From Cycas panzhihuaensis (lineage: Eukaryota > Cycadophyta): a stretch of 64,000 bases of DNA. Under the pieces are notes generated by a model that did no database searches, had not been told where the DNA came from, and was given only the letters and a program-made list of their open reading frames with translations. The DNA lies in NCBI GenBank assembly GCA_023213395.1, contig CM041465.1, positions 157,301,741 to 157,365,740 of the forward strand, read 5' to 3'. The position numbers and the translations under genes were made by a program. Shown here piece after piece: positions 24,958 through 36,500 of this stretch (positions are counted from its first letter, which is position 1; each line of letters opens with the position of its first letter).

Positions 24958-27900
24958 ATGAAAGTTATGTCATGGAACATTAGAATGAATGCCCTTCAAA
25001 GCAAAGAATAATCGTGACATGAGAGCTAGATATCAAATAGATCTCTTATTTTGCAAGAAACTAAGTCGAGCAAGGAGAATGGATTCAAGATCGAAATGTA
25101 ATTTGGAAGCAAGCTTGAGGACTGTAAGAGATTATAGTCAAGGCATAGGGGTTTAATGGTGCCGTGGAACCCATCGGCTCGGAGAGACCTTTTGGTTGAG
25201 GACTCCTTCATTTCTACGACTAACGAGCAAAATCAACAACACCACATGGTTGGCCACCAACGCCTATGCCCCAACGCCTGCCACCAGAAGGGGTGGGATG
25301 ACCGATCGAAGCCCATGGAGACCGCCACCCCTTTGGTCGCCATGGATTTTAATTCGCTTTATCCTCGGAGATAAGAAAGGAGGCTCCGGGTTGGACCACT
25401 AAGATGGTCGAATTTGGAGATTTCCTTCAAAGGGGGGGTTTGGAAGATGTCAGGCTTAGAGGGGCATCTTACACCTGGACCAATAAACGGTTGGGCGAAA
25501 GCCACATTCAAACTGTCGGATAGGGTGCTGGTGAATTATGACTGGACGAGGAGCTTCCCCGACTTTGCGCTAGAGGCACTGCCGAGGATCGCGGACCACT
25601 CGCCTCTTTTGTTGCAATTTTCGATCCACCAAATTTAGCGGGGCCCCTTCAGATTTGAATTAATGTGGCTTCGCCACCCGATCTTCTAACAAAATTGAGG
25701 AGTGGTGGGGCATGTACATAATCGGTCATGCTATGTACGTGTTCTCAAGAAGCTGGATTGGGTTAAAAGGCAAATCAAGGCGTGGAATAAGGAGGTTTTC
25801 CAGAACATAAATGCGCAAAAGGATAAAACATTACAGGATCTGACAAGTATCGAGGAGCAAATTGGGCGGATGGGTAGATCTATGGAGCTCGATAAGGCGG
25901 AGAAAGAACTCACAGAGACTATGGAGGAGATTCTCAACAGGGAGGAGACCCATTGGAGACAAAAGTCGAGGGCCCTCTGGTTGGCTGAAGGAGACAGAAA
26001 TACCAGATTTTTTCATATGACTGCTGTAAAGCATAGGGCGAACAACAGAATCAACAGCCTTCTTAAGGATGATGGCTCCGAGGCCAGCTCGGTTGAGGAT
26101 ATGAAGGAGCTGGCTAGTGATTACTTCAAGAACCTTTTTTCTGTCCCGCCGGGTGAGGTCGGGGCAAGGAGAAGAGAGTTCCTGAACAATATTCCTTGTT
26201 TGGTGGATGGTGAGCAGAATGCCCAGCTTTCAGCCCCATTCACTCAGGAAGAGGTTAAGGCGGCTCTCTTCGGTATGAAGAAAGATAAGGCGCCGGGGCC
26301 GGATGGTTTTCCCCCGGGGTTCTTTCAAGAATTCTGGGATATCATCAAAGGGGACCTCATGGAAGCCCTAAAGGAGTTTCAAGCGAATAGAAAGATTCTG
26401 CAGGAATGGCAGTCCACTTTCCTTGTCCTTATCCCCAAGAAAGATGGGGCAAAAGGATGGAAGAGTTTCAGCCTATAAGCCTTTGTAACGTTAAGTACAA
26501 AATTCTAACTAAGGTTCTAGTGAATAGGTTGAAGAAAATTATGCCGGACATTGTTTCCCAGAACCAGGACGGCTTTATTCGGGGCAGACAACTATATGAT
26601 GGCTATATAGTTGTTCATGAAACAATCCACTCAGCTTCTGAAAGGAAAGAACCTGCGATGCTCATCAAGATCGATCTTTCGAAGGCCTTTGATAGAGTCT
26701 CATGGGACTACTGTTAGATTGCCCGAGAGCTTTTGGCTTGGGGAGACGTGGCGGTCATGGATCAAGCTCTGCATTAGCAACCCCCAATTTTCGGTTATTA
26801 TAAATGGTTCTTCTTCCAGGTTTTTCCCGGGATTCAGAGGGTTGAGACAGGGAGATCCTCTCTCTCCTTTCTTGTTTATTACGATGGCAGAGCTCCTGGG
26901 TAGAACTCTTGAGTCAGCCAAAAGGCTGGGGGCAATAAGAGGCATAAAGCCGACATCTGGTGTGGACAATGTGGCTCATCATCAATTCGTGGATGACAAT
27001 ATATTTTTGGGAAGGCTACTATAAGTGAGGCCTCCAAATTTAAAGAAATTTTGGGGCACTTTGAGGAGGCCACAGCCAAAAATTAATTTGAACAAGAGCA
27101 ATGTTTTCTTTATTAATACCCCGGTTACGCCCAAGGCGTGATCGAGAACTTTAGAGATGAGCATTAAACAGCTCCCTACCACGTATCTTGGGTTGCCACT
27201 CTTTGTTGGGAGATTGTCCAAGGATATGTGGAACCCCCTTATTGACAGATTACAAAGGAAGTCAAGTGGTGGAAGGGCGCTCTCTTGAGCTTAATGAAAC
27301 TTCAAATAGTTTCCTCGCCGCAGAGCATCCCTGTCTTTTGGATGTCTATTTTAAGGTTCCAGCTGGTATATCAAACACTATAGAAACTATTCAGAAGAGA
27401 TTTCTCTGGTCGGGGTCAGAGAGCAAGGACAGGATACATTTGGTTACCGGAATAAAGTTTGTACAATCAAATGGGCTAGGTGGCCTCAACCCCGAGAAGG
27501 ACTTACCTTTTAATGCCGCCCTAGGAGCGAAGTTGGGATGGAGGCTATTGAAAGGGAGAAGAGACTTTGGGCGAAGATCCTAGATAGAAAATACATTCAA
27601 GGGGCTCCCTCCTTGGGAATGAGGTTTCGCAGTTGGCTCCACACCTGGAGAAGCATTCAAAGCTTGGAGGAATATTAGGAATGGCTTGAAATGGAGTCTA
27701 GGGATGGCAACTCCATCGATTCTGGAAGACATTTGGTGTCTTGATAAGGCTCAAGGATCACAGTCTCGAACCCATTATGGGTCCTCAGACGCTTTATGGT
27801 TCCCTGTCAAGGATTATTGGGTTGGGGATGGCGTAATCGGAGATGGAGGCACCTTGAAGAAATGCAAACGATGGATGGCAAGAGGGCTCCAATAAGTTAA

Positions 27901-28990
27901 AAGAGATTCTCAAGAATCCATATTCCTAGATTGCCCCTCAGGACGGTTGTGTGGCCTCTGGGGCCGTCTGGGATTACATCGCTAAACAAGGGTATCGGTC
28001 CTTTGTTTAGCTAGAGGAGATCACAGGAATCCTACTCTTGCTAGGTGTGGAGGCTTCCTATAATTCCTAAGATCGCCATTTTTGGTGGACTGCACTGAGG
28101 AATAGAATCCTCACTATAGACAACCTCAAGAGGAGAGGCTTTTCGTTGGTGAATAGATGTCCCTCCGTTGTACCGAGGAGGAATCCATGGACCACATATT
28201 CATTGGGCGCTCCTTTCTCGGGAAGTTCTGGAGGATGCTTCTTGGGAAGCCGGAGGTGTCCGGATCTTCTCGTAAAGGATCATTGATTTATGGCACCGGC
28301 TTAGCCCTTTAGGAGCGAGCCGAGTAGTATTTGGAAGTGTGCGCTAGATTTTGGCTTGGAATATTTGCAAGGAAAGAAACCGAGAATTTTTCAGATACCA
28401 AGAAGGATCGATCATGCTTTTGGCGTAATAAGTTTGGACATAAAGGAAAATGTTGGGAAAGTGAAAGAAAACGATCCCTTGTCTCGAGAGTAGGATTTAA
28501 GCTGGGGTATTCACCGGTTTATGAGGTGGTTAGACCTGACGTAGCAACGGGCAACCCCTGGGAACCCCGGATCAAGGTTAACTTTGATGGAGCTACTAAA
28601 GGGAACCCCGGGAAGCAAGTGAGGGGGTATCTGCGAGGATCGTGGCCGGATCTCCATCAGGGCCTCATGAGTACTACTAAGCCGACAAACCACTATGCGA
28701 GATGAGGGCTATGTTTAAAGCCCTTGACCTACCTTGAAGGGAATGCTCAAGGCTTAATTTTAGAGGGACTCGGAGGTGGTGCTCAAGGTTTTGAGAGGAG
28801 GCCCTTCCAGATCGAGATTTCGGGCTCTTTTCAATGATGCCAAAGAGATCATCAAGGGGTGGCTAAGTCCAAATAAGACATACTGCGAGAAGGCAATAAG
28901 CCACCGATTTCTGCAAACCGGGGTGTTAGGCATCTAAGGATCAAGTCCGGAGAGATGAGTTCTCTAGGGATCTTATGGTTCGGTTGGAAA
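24958..28990 (+). pseudogene. LINE B ORF2 (endonuclease-RT-zf-RVT-RNase H), frameshifted
   Basis: Starts at the ATG at 24,958 (MKVMSWNIR, the endonuclease start shared with A and D). The endonuclease is scattered over several frames to about 25,640. The longest intact stretch (25,702-26,478) covers the linker and the start of the RT. The RT continues in other frames: KIDLSKAFDRVSW near 26,665, GLRQGDPLSPFLF near 26,840, and catalytic FVDDN at 26,986-27,000. A zf-RVT relic (THIHWALL-like region) lies near 28,150-28,240. RNase H with NFDGATKGNPG lies near 28,570-28,620 and keeps the first catalytic Asp. More than ten frame changes occur, with few stops from substitutions. Confidence 0.8.
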
Positions 28991-29335
28991 GGATATGAGC
29001 AGACGCCAGCCGTGGGGCTTGTCCCAAGATATAGCTCTTGGACCTAGACCGTAGGTCAATTACACTCATATATACACTGGTTTGCACAGCGCCCTTTGAT
29101 GTAATAGGCTGTGGGATCCTGCTCAAACCCTCTATAAATTCATTTTACCTTATCAAAAAAAAATGCTTACTAGTACATGCTTAATATGTTACTTACTTTA
29201 TTATTCATGTTTATTCTTTTATATATAGACATTTCTCATGAGATAATTTTGTCATAATATATATGCATGTTATATTCCAATACATAAATTCACTAAATTC
29301 TAATTTGGTATTAATGTAAATTTACATTTCTAACT

Positions 29336-32300
29336 TGATATTAAAGCCATGGTGAGTTGAAAGATCTTATGTAGTAGGAAGAAAGCTTATACATAGCCAA
29401 TTCATAAGCTAGTATGCTAGTAACAAAGCTAGTATAAGAGCCAGATATGACATAAATTTAATAAGCCAAAAATCTAAATATACCAATTATGCTAGTAATA
29501 TGTGATCAAGATCTAAGGACTAGATGAAGTTGATGAAGATGATAAATGAAAGCACAAAGATGAAGCCAAATGAAAGTTACATAAGATAAACAACAAATTG
29601 ATGGTATGTTAAATTGAATTCATATGGGTATATTATTATGCATGTGGCTAGCCTAATTTGAACATGCAGGTATATTTAAAGTTCATCCACAAGAGATTAC
29701 TTAAGTAGGATTAATCATCGTATGAAAGCAACATATTAACGAAGTATATAGTATTTTATTATTCATTGGCGAAGGCTTTCACAAGCATCCTACTCTTAAA
29801 GTTCGATTCACTATCACTTATAAACCATTCTAAAGGCTTTTGTGAGCATCTCATAACAAAGATTCACTACTAGAATGAAGCTAGTATCCTATTAGTGAAA
29901 CAAGAAATAGGTAATAGGCCTATACAATATGATAAGCAGTATTTTGATAGGTATTTATGACAAATATTAAATTAAGTATGAGACATAATTAATAGTAGAT
30001 AAAAAGGTATGTTAATGTGTGAATTTGATTTAATAATACAAGCAAAGAGGTGAACATTACATGAATATGAGGACATCATATATGAATTGATTATGGCATG
30101 AAGTCAGATATATTAAGAGCATGTTTTACATGAAGATTTTGATGGTATAAAATGATTTGATAAGATCATGATGATGTCATTATTTAAGGGCATATTCTAA
30201 TAGTGAATAAATATATGAAAATGATTAATTACATTAATTGAAGTAAAATATGAAAGCATAATTGTGGCAAAAAGGCTATCATTTTAGTTTATTTCCATTA
30301 TATCAAGATTGACTATGAAGAAGAAAATAAAGTAATACATCTGCCACATGCCATGAGAATATGAGTGTGTTTCTTATACTTAATGTTTAGGCATTGTTAA
30401 ATGAAAACAAAATTGTTGACACAAACTCTCAAATTCACCTTGCATTAAATATTGCTCCACAACAGATAAGGCTACCACCTGAGAAGAAGACACATTAGTC
30501 TTCATAATACAAATCACAAAAGGAATATAATCACGCAACACCTACATATGCATAAAGGAAAAGATTCCATGGACTACCTATAGAAATGCAACGCAGGCTA
30601 TATTGTCATAATCATTGGACTTATGAATAGATAACATGGAATGGAGAGGAATTATGATGGATTTGAATATAGAGAATACCCCATAAAGGAATACAAAAAA
30701 CTTGTGCCTAATTAAGAAGATCATTATGAAAGAGAAGAGAGGAAGTAGTCCATTAAGAGAATAAACACCATTCTAGCCACAGAGGAAAGTAAACTAAACA
30801 TAGTAGAAGTAGATAATGAAGAGAGAAGCCACCTACCATCTTCATAGAATTAATAAAGGACTTCAACCATAGATCAATGTACCTATAGATCACATGAGGG
30901 ATATAGAGTATATAAATAAAAAGCTACATAAACCACACATGACAAAATCCAAACAAAAATTTAAATGCCATCAGCCATGAAAAGAAGAAGATTCACTTAA
31001 TTATACATGCATCAAGAGAGATGTGCCTTACCCACACGAAGAAAGAATGCCTCTATGCCTTACATAGAATAGTCACCAAAAAACCACCTATAAAAAAATA
31101 TTAAAGAAGAAATTACCAATGGTAAATTACCCAACACATAGTTTTGTAGTGTAATTAATATGAATAAATCGTCATAGAGGATAATAGAAATCATCATTGT
31201 ACAATCAATTTGGAGCCTGCATGCATGTGTATAAATTTTTAATTTAATTAAAAAAATTATAGGTGAAATAAAAACTTAGCCCAAGTAAGTTAGTAGGTGG
31301 TCAAATGGAGTCCTCACACAACTGGGGACTTATTTGTAAAGGGGGCAGACTCTAAATCTGGATAAATCAAATTGAAACTTTTTGTAAATTTAAAATTTAT
31401 AAATTAAATTAAAATATATTTTGGAATCTAAAATCAAACATATTAAGGATCACACAAATTTTATAACACATTGACACATTTTTAATTATAACTTTTCATT
31501 GGAATGTCAGAATTAGGTGCCATTAGTTGCATTAGAAAGAGAACATTAAGATGATCAAAATGAGTGGTTCCACAACATATTTTAGATAGTAAAAGATAGA
31601 GATGTTAATGGATAAATTTGATCAAAGTGCTTTTAACCTCATAAAAGTTACACTTTATAACCTTTCTTTTGATGTTTTTAAAGGCTCTTAACATGATGAT
31701 GATGTTATTTCTACTTGATTAAGAAAGAAAAATGAAGTTACATTTAAAATAAAATAATTTAAAGCTCATTTATAATATTTGAAGATTTATGATAAATAAG
31801 AAATATATAAAGTGGGATATATTTGTTGAAATATTGATGTGGAAATTTATTAATATGTTAGACATGTAAAATCCCCTTTTAGAAATTTATCCATTTGATT
31901 TAGTGGTAAGTAACATTAGTTAAATGATAGATCACCTAATTTATTTGAATACTTGTTATTAAATTATAAATTAATAACACCTATTTTAATGATAATGACA
32001 CCAGTTGATATTTAATAAAGGGTTTAGTTTGATTGTTTGATGGAGAGATGAGTAATTAATTGAGAATTCCACCTATTTTATGAGATAAAGAAAAAAGTCA
32101 TATATATTGTTTACTTAGCACACTAATTAGCTATTGAGTTTATTCAGCTAATAACCAACCATTGAAGTTATCTAACTAAACGATGAAAAGTGGTTTTCAA
32201 TGAGAACTTAAACTAACCATGTATGATAAGAGGTATAGAAACATATATTTATATTACCTTATTATATCTAACTTTTCTTGAACAAACAGTTTAACTTATT

Positions 32301-32999
32301 CCAAGAGTTAGTATGTTTGGATAATTGATTTAATAAGTGATTAATAGTTGCCAAAAGAAAGTTGTAGAAGTATGTAAGTAAGAAAGCACATAAAGAAATC
32401 TTGTATGCAAGAGGCAAGTAAAGGTTTTACAAGCTACTCTTACACAACACACTATATTATGTTGTTTTAACTCAAATGCAAGAGTTGAGATTATGCTACT
32501 CTTATAAAAAACATTCTGAAAATTGATGAACCATGCATCTAAAATAGTCACCTAGAGAACTAATAATTATAGAGGCTAGTTATCCATGTATTTTAGTAAA
32601 GGGTTATTATTTTACATAGACCTAGCAATTAATTTATTTATTGAAATTATTCATAACAGGTTGACAAATATTTCACAATAGCTTTATAGGTAAAGATATA
32701 AAGATGTTCAGGAAGACACTTCATACATTGGTTTATGTTGGTTGGATCATGATGATTGGTTAATATTTACAGGTTGTTTGTTCATAATTAGTCATTAATA
32801 TATACAAATATATATATACATATTTATATGAGTTTATTATGGGTTCTACAAGTTAATGCTTGCAAGAGACGAGTTTGATAAATGATATGATGATTTATAG
32901 GTTATAAGCTACAAGATCTAGTAGATATGAAGATAATGAAGACTAAGGGATTAAAGAAATAAAGACCAAGACTTAAAGGCATTAAATATTAAGGGTGGA
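29336..32999 (+). other. Non-coding interior of the non-autonomous LTR element
   Basis: The primer site is at the left and the polypurine tract at the right. There is no open frame longer than about 75 codons and no gag, protease, integrase or RT motif. The left two thirds (to about 31,450) resembles nothing else in the window. The right third (about 31,500-32,990) is homologous to the Copia-1 3' domain. Confidence 0.7.
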
Positions 33000-33522
33000 T
33001 ATTGGAATATGTGAATTAATCACATATGTAATATTCAATATTAATGGTATAAACATATATATAAATCCACTTACCAAATACATTGAGAGATGTGATAGGT
33101 ACATATATTCATGTAAATATACTATTAGATGTTATAAAGGCTCAAGAGAAATGATAGGCTACTCATGGGATAACTATTGATATAAACTTGTACACACACC
33201 ACTTGAGAACTTGAAAAAGGTATATGATTTAAAGATGTACTTATTCTAATCATAAGAAGAACTATGAACTCTACCTTCTCCTATGGTTTTTCCCACATTG
33301 GGTTTTCCATGTATAAATATGTCACCTCTCTTATGGTAAATGCTTATTGGTACATTCTTGATCTATCATTTACTTTATTATTCATGATTATTTATGTTTA
33401 TTCCTTTATATATGTATATTCCTCATGAGATAATTCAATCATAATGTATATGTATATTATATTTCATTACATAAATACTCTAAATTCTAATTTGGTATCT
33501 GATTGAATTTACATTTTTAATA
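33000..33522 (+). repeat. 3' LTR of the non-autonomous element
   Basis: Directly follows the purine tract AAGGGTGGA. It begins TATTGGAATATGTGAATTAA (terminal TG decayed to TA) and ends TTTTTAATA. It contains the core GGTTTTTCCCACATTGGGTT at about 33,284-33,303. It is uninterrupted and serves as the reference showing where LINE B sits in the 5' LTR. Confidence 0.82.
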
Positions 33523-36500
33523 GTTTACCAGATTAACTCTCTAAATGTCAGAGAACCTATAAAGTAAATAACTAATTCTTAAGCCTAGATTAGCACCTTG
33601 CCGTATGCCTTTATGCATATCTATCATCTAGTTATAGATAAGTATTTACTTTAAAAGATGTATTCATTTTGTGATAATTAGATTTGCCAATAAATAAAGC
33701 AAGGTATGATCATCTATAACTTCTTTAGTTGTGTTTTCTCTTAGAGTTGAAGAGGGTATTTATCAACCCAACTTGGCGCTATGTGTATAAGATTAGGTCC
33801 ATTCACATCCTGAGAGGGTTCAACCTATAATATTTGCCAAACTTGACGCCAAATTCCATTAGTAAATGAAGACTATGTGAAAATATAGTTAATGCTCTCA
33901 CTACTTTGTTCACATAAAATGCAAATTAATAGACCCTAAATTCCATGTTTCTACAAGTTTTTAATAGTAAGAATAATATTATGCATTACCATGTATATAA
34001 AATGGTTATTTTTTAAATAGATAAATTTGCCCAAAGTCACTTCTTTTCTACGAGTATCTTAGGATTCTAACCATTGTGCATTAGTTGAAAGAGGTGGTAT
34101 ATAATTTAAATTGTATACATACCAAGTCTAGAGAAGGGTCCCCATATAAACTCATCTTTATTATTGTGGATTTTGATTTTGCATAGCGAAAGTTGGTAGT
34201 AAAAGGACTTATATTCTTCATAAAGACTGACTTGAAGGCATTGTTAGTCTTCCATACCTTTAAGCAAAGTAGATAGCCTAGTTAAGAGATTAGTTTTGAA
34301 GAATTTATATACTTTGATGATGCCCCTACTCAAGAACCACATAAAATGGTGACAAACTATATTGTATTGAGATAAGGACATAATACTTTAAATAGGGTCT
34401 CACCAAATATAAGCCTTCTCACCATTAACCACTCTCTATGATAGCCCTAAATTAAAAGTTTCTACACTACTAGTTATCAGTTTCCAAATTGATGAACTAA
34501 CTCTATTGATTTTGGAGTGTAAGTTTGTTAGGGGTTTAGGCTACTCTCCTAAATACTTTATTATAATAATCCTAGTGAACTATAATTTTAGGTCAATAAT
34601 CATTCACTAACTAATTTTAGCACCAAATAGATGTGGAATACTTGATAGGGGTCTTAATCCTAAATTGCCTATTGCATGGGATGTGTAAATTTGATCTTAT
34701 TTCATTAAATAAAATTTCTTATGACTAAGATCCCTAAAACCTTGTTATAAAAAGGTTCAGAGGATTTTTTCAAAATGCCCAATAACCCCTATTGGAGCAA
34801 GATAAATAGACAAAAGATATGTTAATATAGATGCAAGCATAACATTCATCAAAATTACTCTTCTAAGAAAGGGTAACCATCCAAATGACCAAGATTAAAT
34901 TCTTCTCCTAATTCTATTCAAAATAGATTGCCATTGGCCTGGGTCCTAATTTTTAAGATTGATTGAGGCTCTAATAGTTAAGGGTTATCAATTTGGACTT
35001 ATTAGAGTTAATCTAATCTAAAGCATAACAAAACCTATATATAATTATCTTTACCTTCCTCGCTTTACTAATTGAAGCAGTAGCAAAGATCAAGGTATCA
35101 TTAATAAATTAAGCATAGGTGATATTTATAAAGAGGAACTGACCATTGCTCTACTGAACTACCTTTGATCATGACTAGCTAATAGTGATCTACTTAAGAC
35201 CTCTGCAACTAGCACAAATAGGGCAACGGAGAGGGGCTATCCTTACCTAATATCCCTATGTGCCTTAAAAAACTATGTGGGAGATCCATTAATGAGGACT
35301 AGATAAGAAGGTTTATTAACACAATATTTAACCCAACAAATCCAATCATTATTAAATCCAAGTTTAAATAAGATTTGAGATAAAAATCCCTAATGCAACC
35401 TATTAAATGCATTGGTAAAACCAATCTCAATCACCATGATCTTCCTCTTTAAAATCTTTCCTAAATGAATAACCTCCTAAGCAATGATTATCTAGTCAAG
35501 AATCTACGTACCTTTCATAACCTCACCTTGTTCACTAGATATTATTCTTCACAGAATTTCTTATAATTGCAAGGCCATAATTTTGGATATGATCATGTAA
35601 GATTATTTATAAAGAGAAATTGATTTGTACCTATCCATATTGGCTACACGAGTCTCCTTTAAAATTAAAGTTATTAAGGTTAAGTTCATGGCTTTAAGTA
35701 TATTACGTAGTTTTCTATATTCCTTGACCATCTAAAGGAGATACTCTTTAATAATGTCCCATAAGGTCTAATAAAATTTTACTTGAAATCCTTTTGGACT
35801 ATGGGACTTATCTATTTTAAGGTTGAACACTACATAATGTAGCTTATTCATAGTGACTAGCTTAGTTAAGCTTCCATTCATTCTCAAATTTACGAGTTTA
35901 TGAATGTCTTCTAAAATATTATCCCAATCAAGCTCCTTGTCTAGTAGTTCTTTTGCAAGGAAGATTACAAAATGATTTCTTACTAAATCTTGAATTTCTT
36001 TCTTAGTTCATATGGATGATCTACTAGCAGTTCTTAATTCCATAAATTTGTTTTCAGATTATTAGGCTTTTAGAGCTTTATGGAATAACTGTAAATTTGT
36101 AACTATAAGTCTATCCCAAAGCATCCAAGACCTTAGTTGTATTAAGTCATTATTCTCATTTTCCAAGGCTCCAATCTTCATAATCAATACAACTTACTCT
36201 AACATAATGGAGACAGAGTTCCCCCCCCCCCCCCCCCCCCCCCAATGTTAATCTTATCATCTTTAGAATTTTTAATTTCTCTTTTAACTATTAGGACCTC
36301 CTTTTTAGCTTGATTCATAATATCTCACTATCAAATTTTGATCTTATTCTTAACATAATTCATTTTGGAGTGGAATATATACATCTTGATACATGTATAA
36401 TAAGCCTCTTCCCACCATTTTTAGATAAAATGAAGGAATTCCTTATGTTTAGTCATGGTTGGATTTAATTTGAATAAAGAACTTTTACTTCTTGAGGAGT

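Larger units (their letters stand above)
23108..29162 (+). mobile_element. LINE B: full-length L1-type LINE with perfect 17-bp TSD
   Basis: A 6.05-kb insertion flanked by identical copies of ATGCTTACTAGTACATG at 23,091-23,107 and 29,163-29,179. It ends in TTATC plus a 9-A tail, and the whole LINE lies inside an LTR. It has the same organisation as LINEs A and D. Unlike its AT-rich surroundings it is GC-rich with dense CpG, which points to a recent insertion or weaker methylation decay. It contains few nonsense substitutions but frequent frame changes. Confidence 0.93.
22750..29335 (+). repeat. 5' LTR of the non-autonomous element, split by LINE B
   Basis: Begins TGTTAAAATATGTGAATTAA. The core GGTTTTTCCCACACTAGATTTTTC is at about 23,035-23,060. 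The LTR is cut after 23,107 by LINE B and resumes at 29,180. It ends CATTTCTAACT just before the primer site. Continuity is proven by collinearity with the uninterrupted 3' LTR at 33,000-33,522. Confidence 0.82.
22750..33522 (+). mobile_element. Non-autonomous LTR retrotransposon (LARD-like), containing LINE B
   Basis: The 5' LTR (22,750-23,107 plus 29,180-29,335, about 514 bp) and 3' LTR (33,000-33,522, 523 bp) share about 85% identity by eye. A primer site TGATATTAAAGC at 29,336-29,347 matches TGGTATCAGAGC at 9 of 12 positions, all three differences being C-to-T or G-to-A. A polypurine tract lies at 32,991-32,999. Flanking 5-bp repeats CTTTA (22,745-22,749) and GTTTA (33,523-33,527) match at 4 of 5. 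The roughly 3.65-kb interior has no gag or pol, so it must have relied on proteins from another element. Its 3' third matches the 3' domain of Copia-1, which suggests a copia relative as the helper. Confidence 0.8.

Noticed and set aside
30300-31200. Purine-rich stretch in the non-autonomous element, considered as a gag relic
   Set aside because: No zinc knuckle, capsid block or frame above about 60 codons on either strand.
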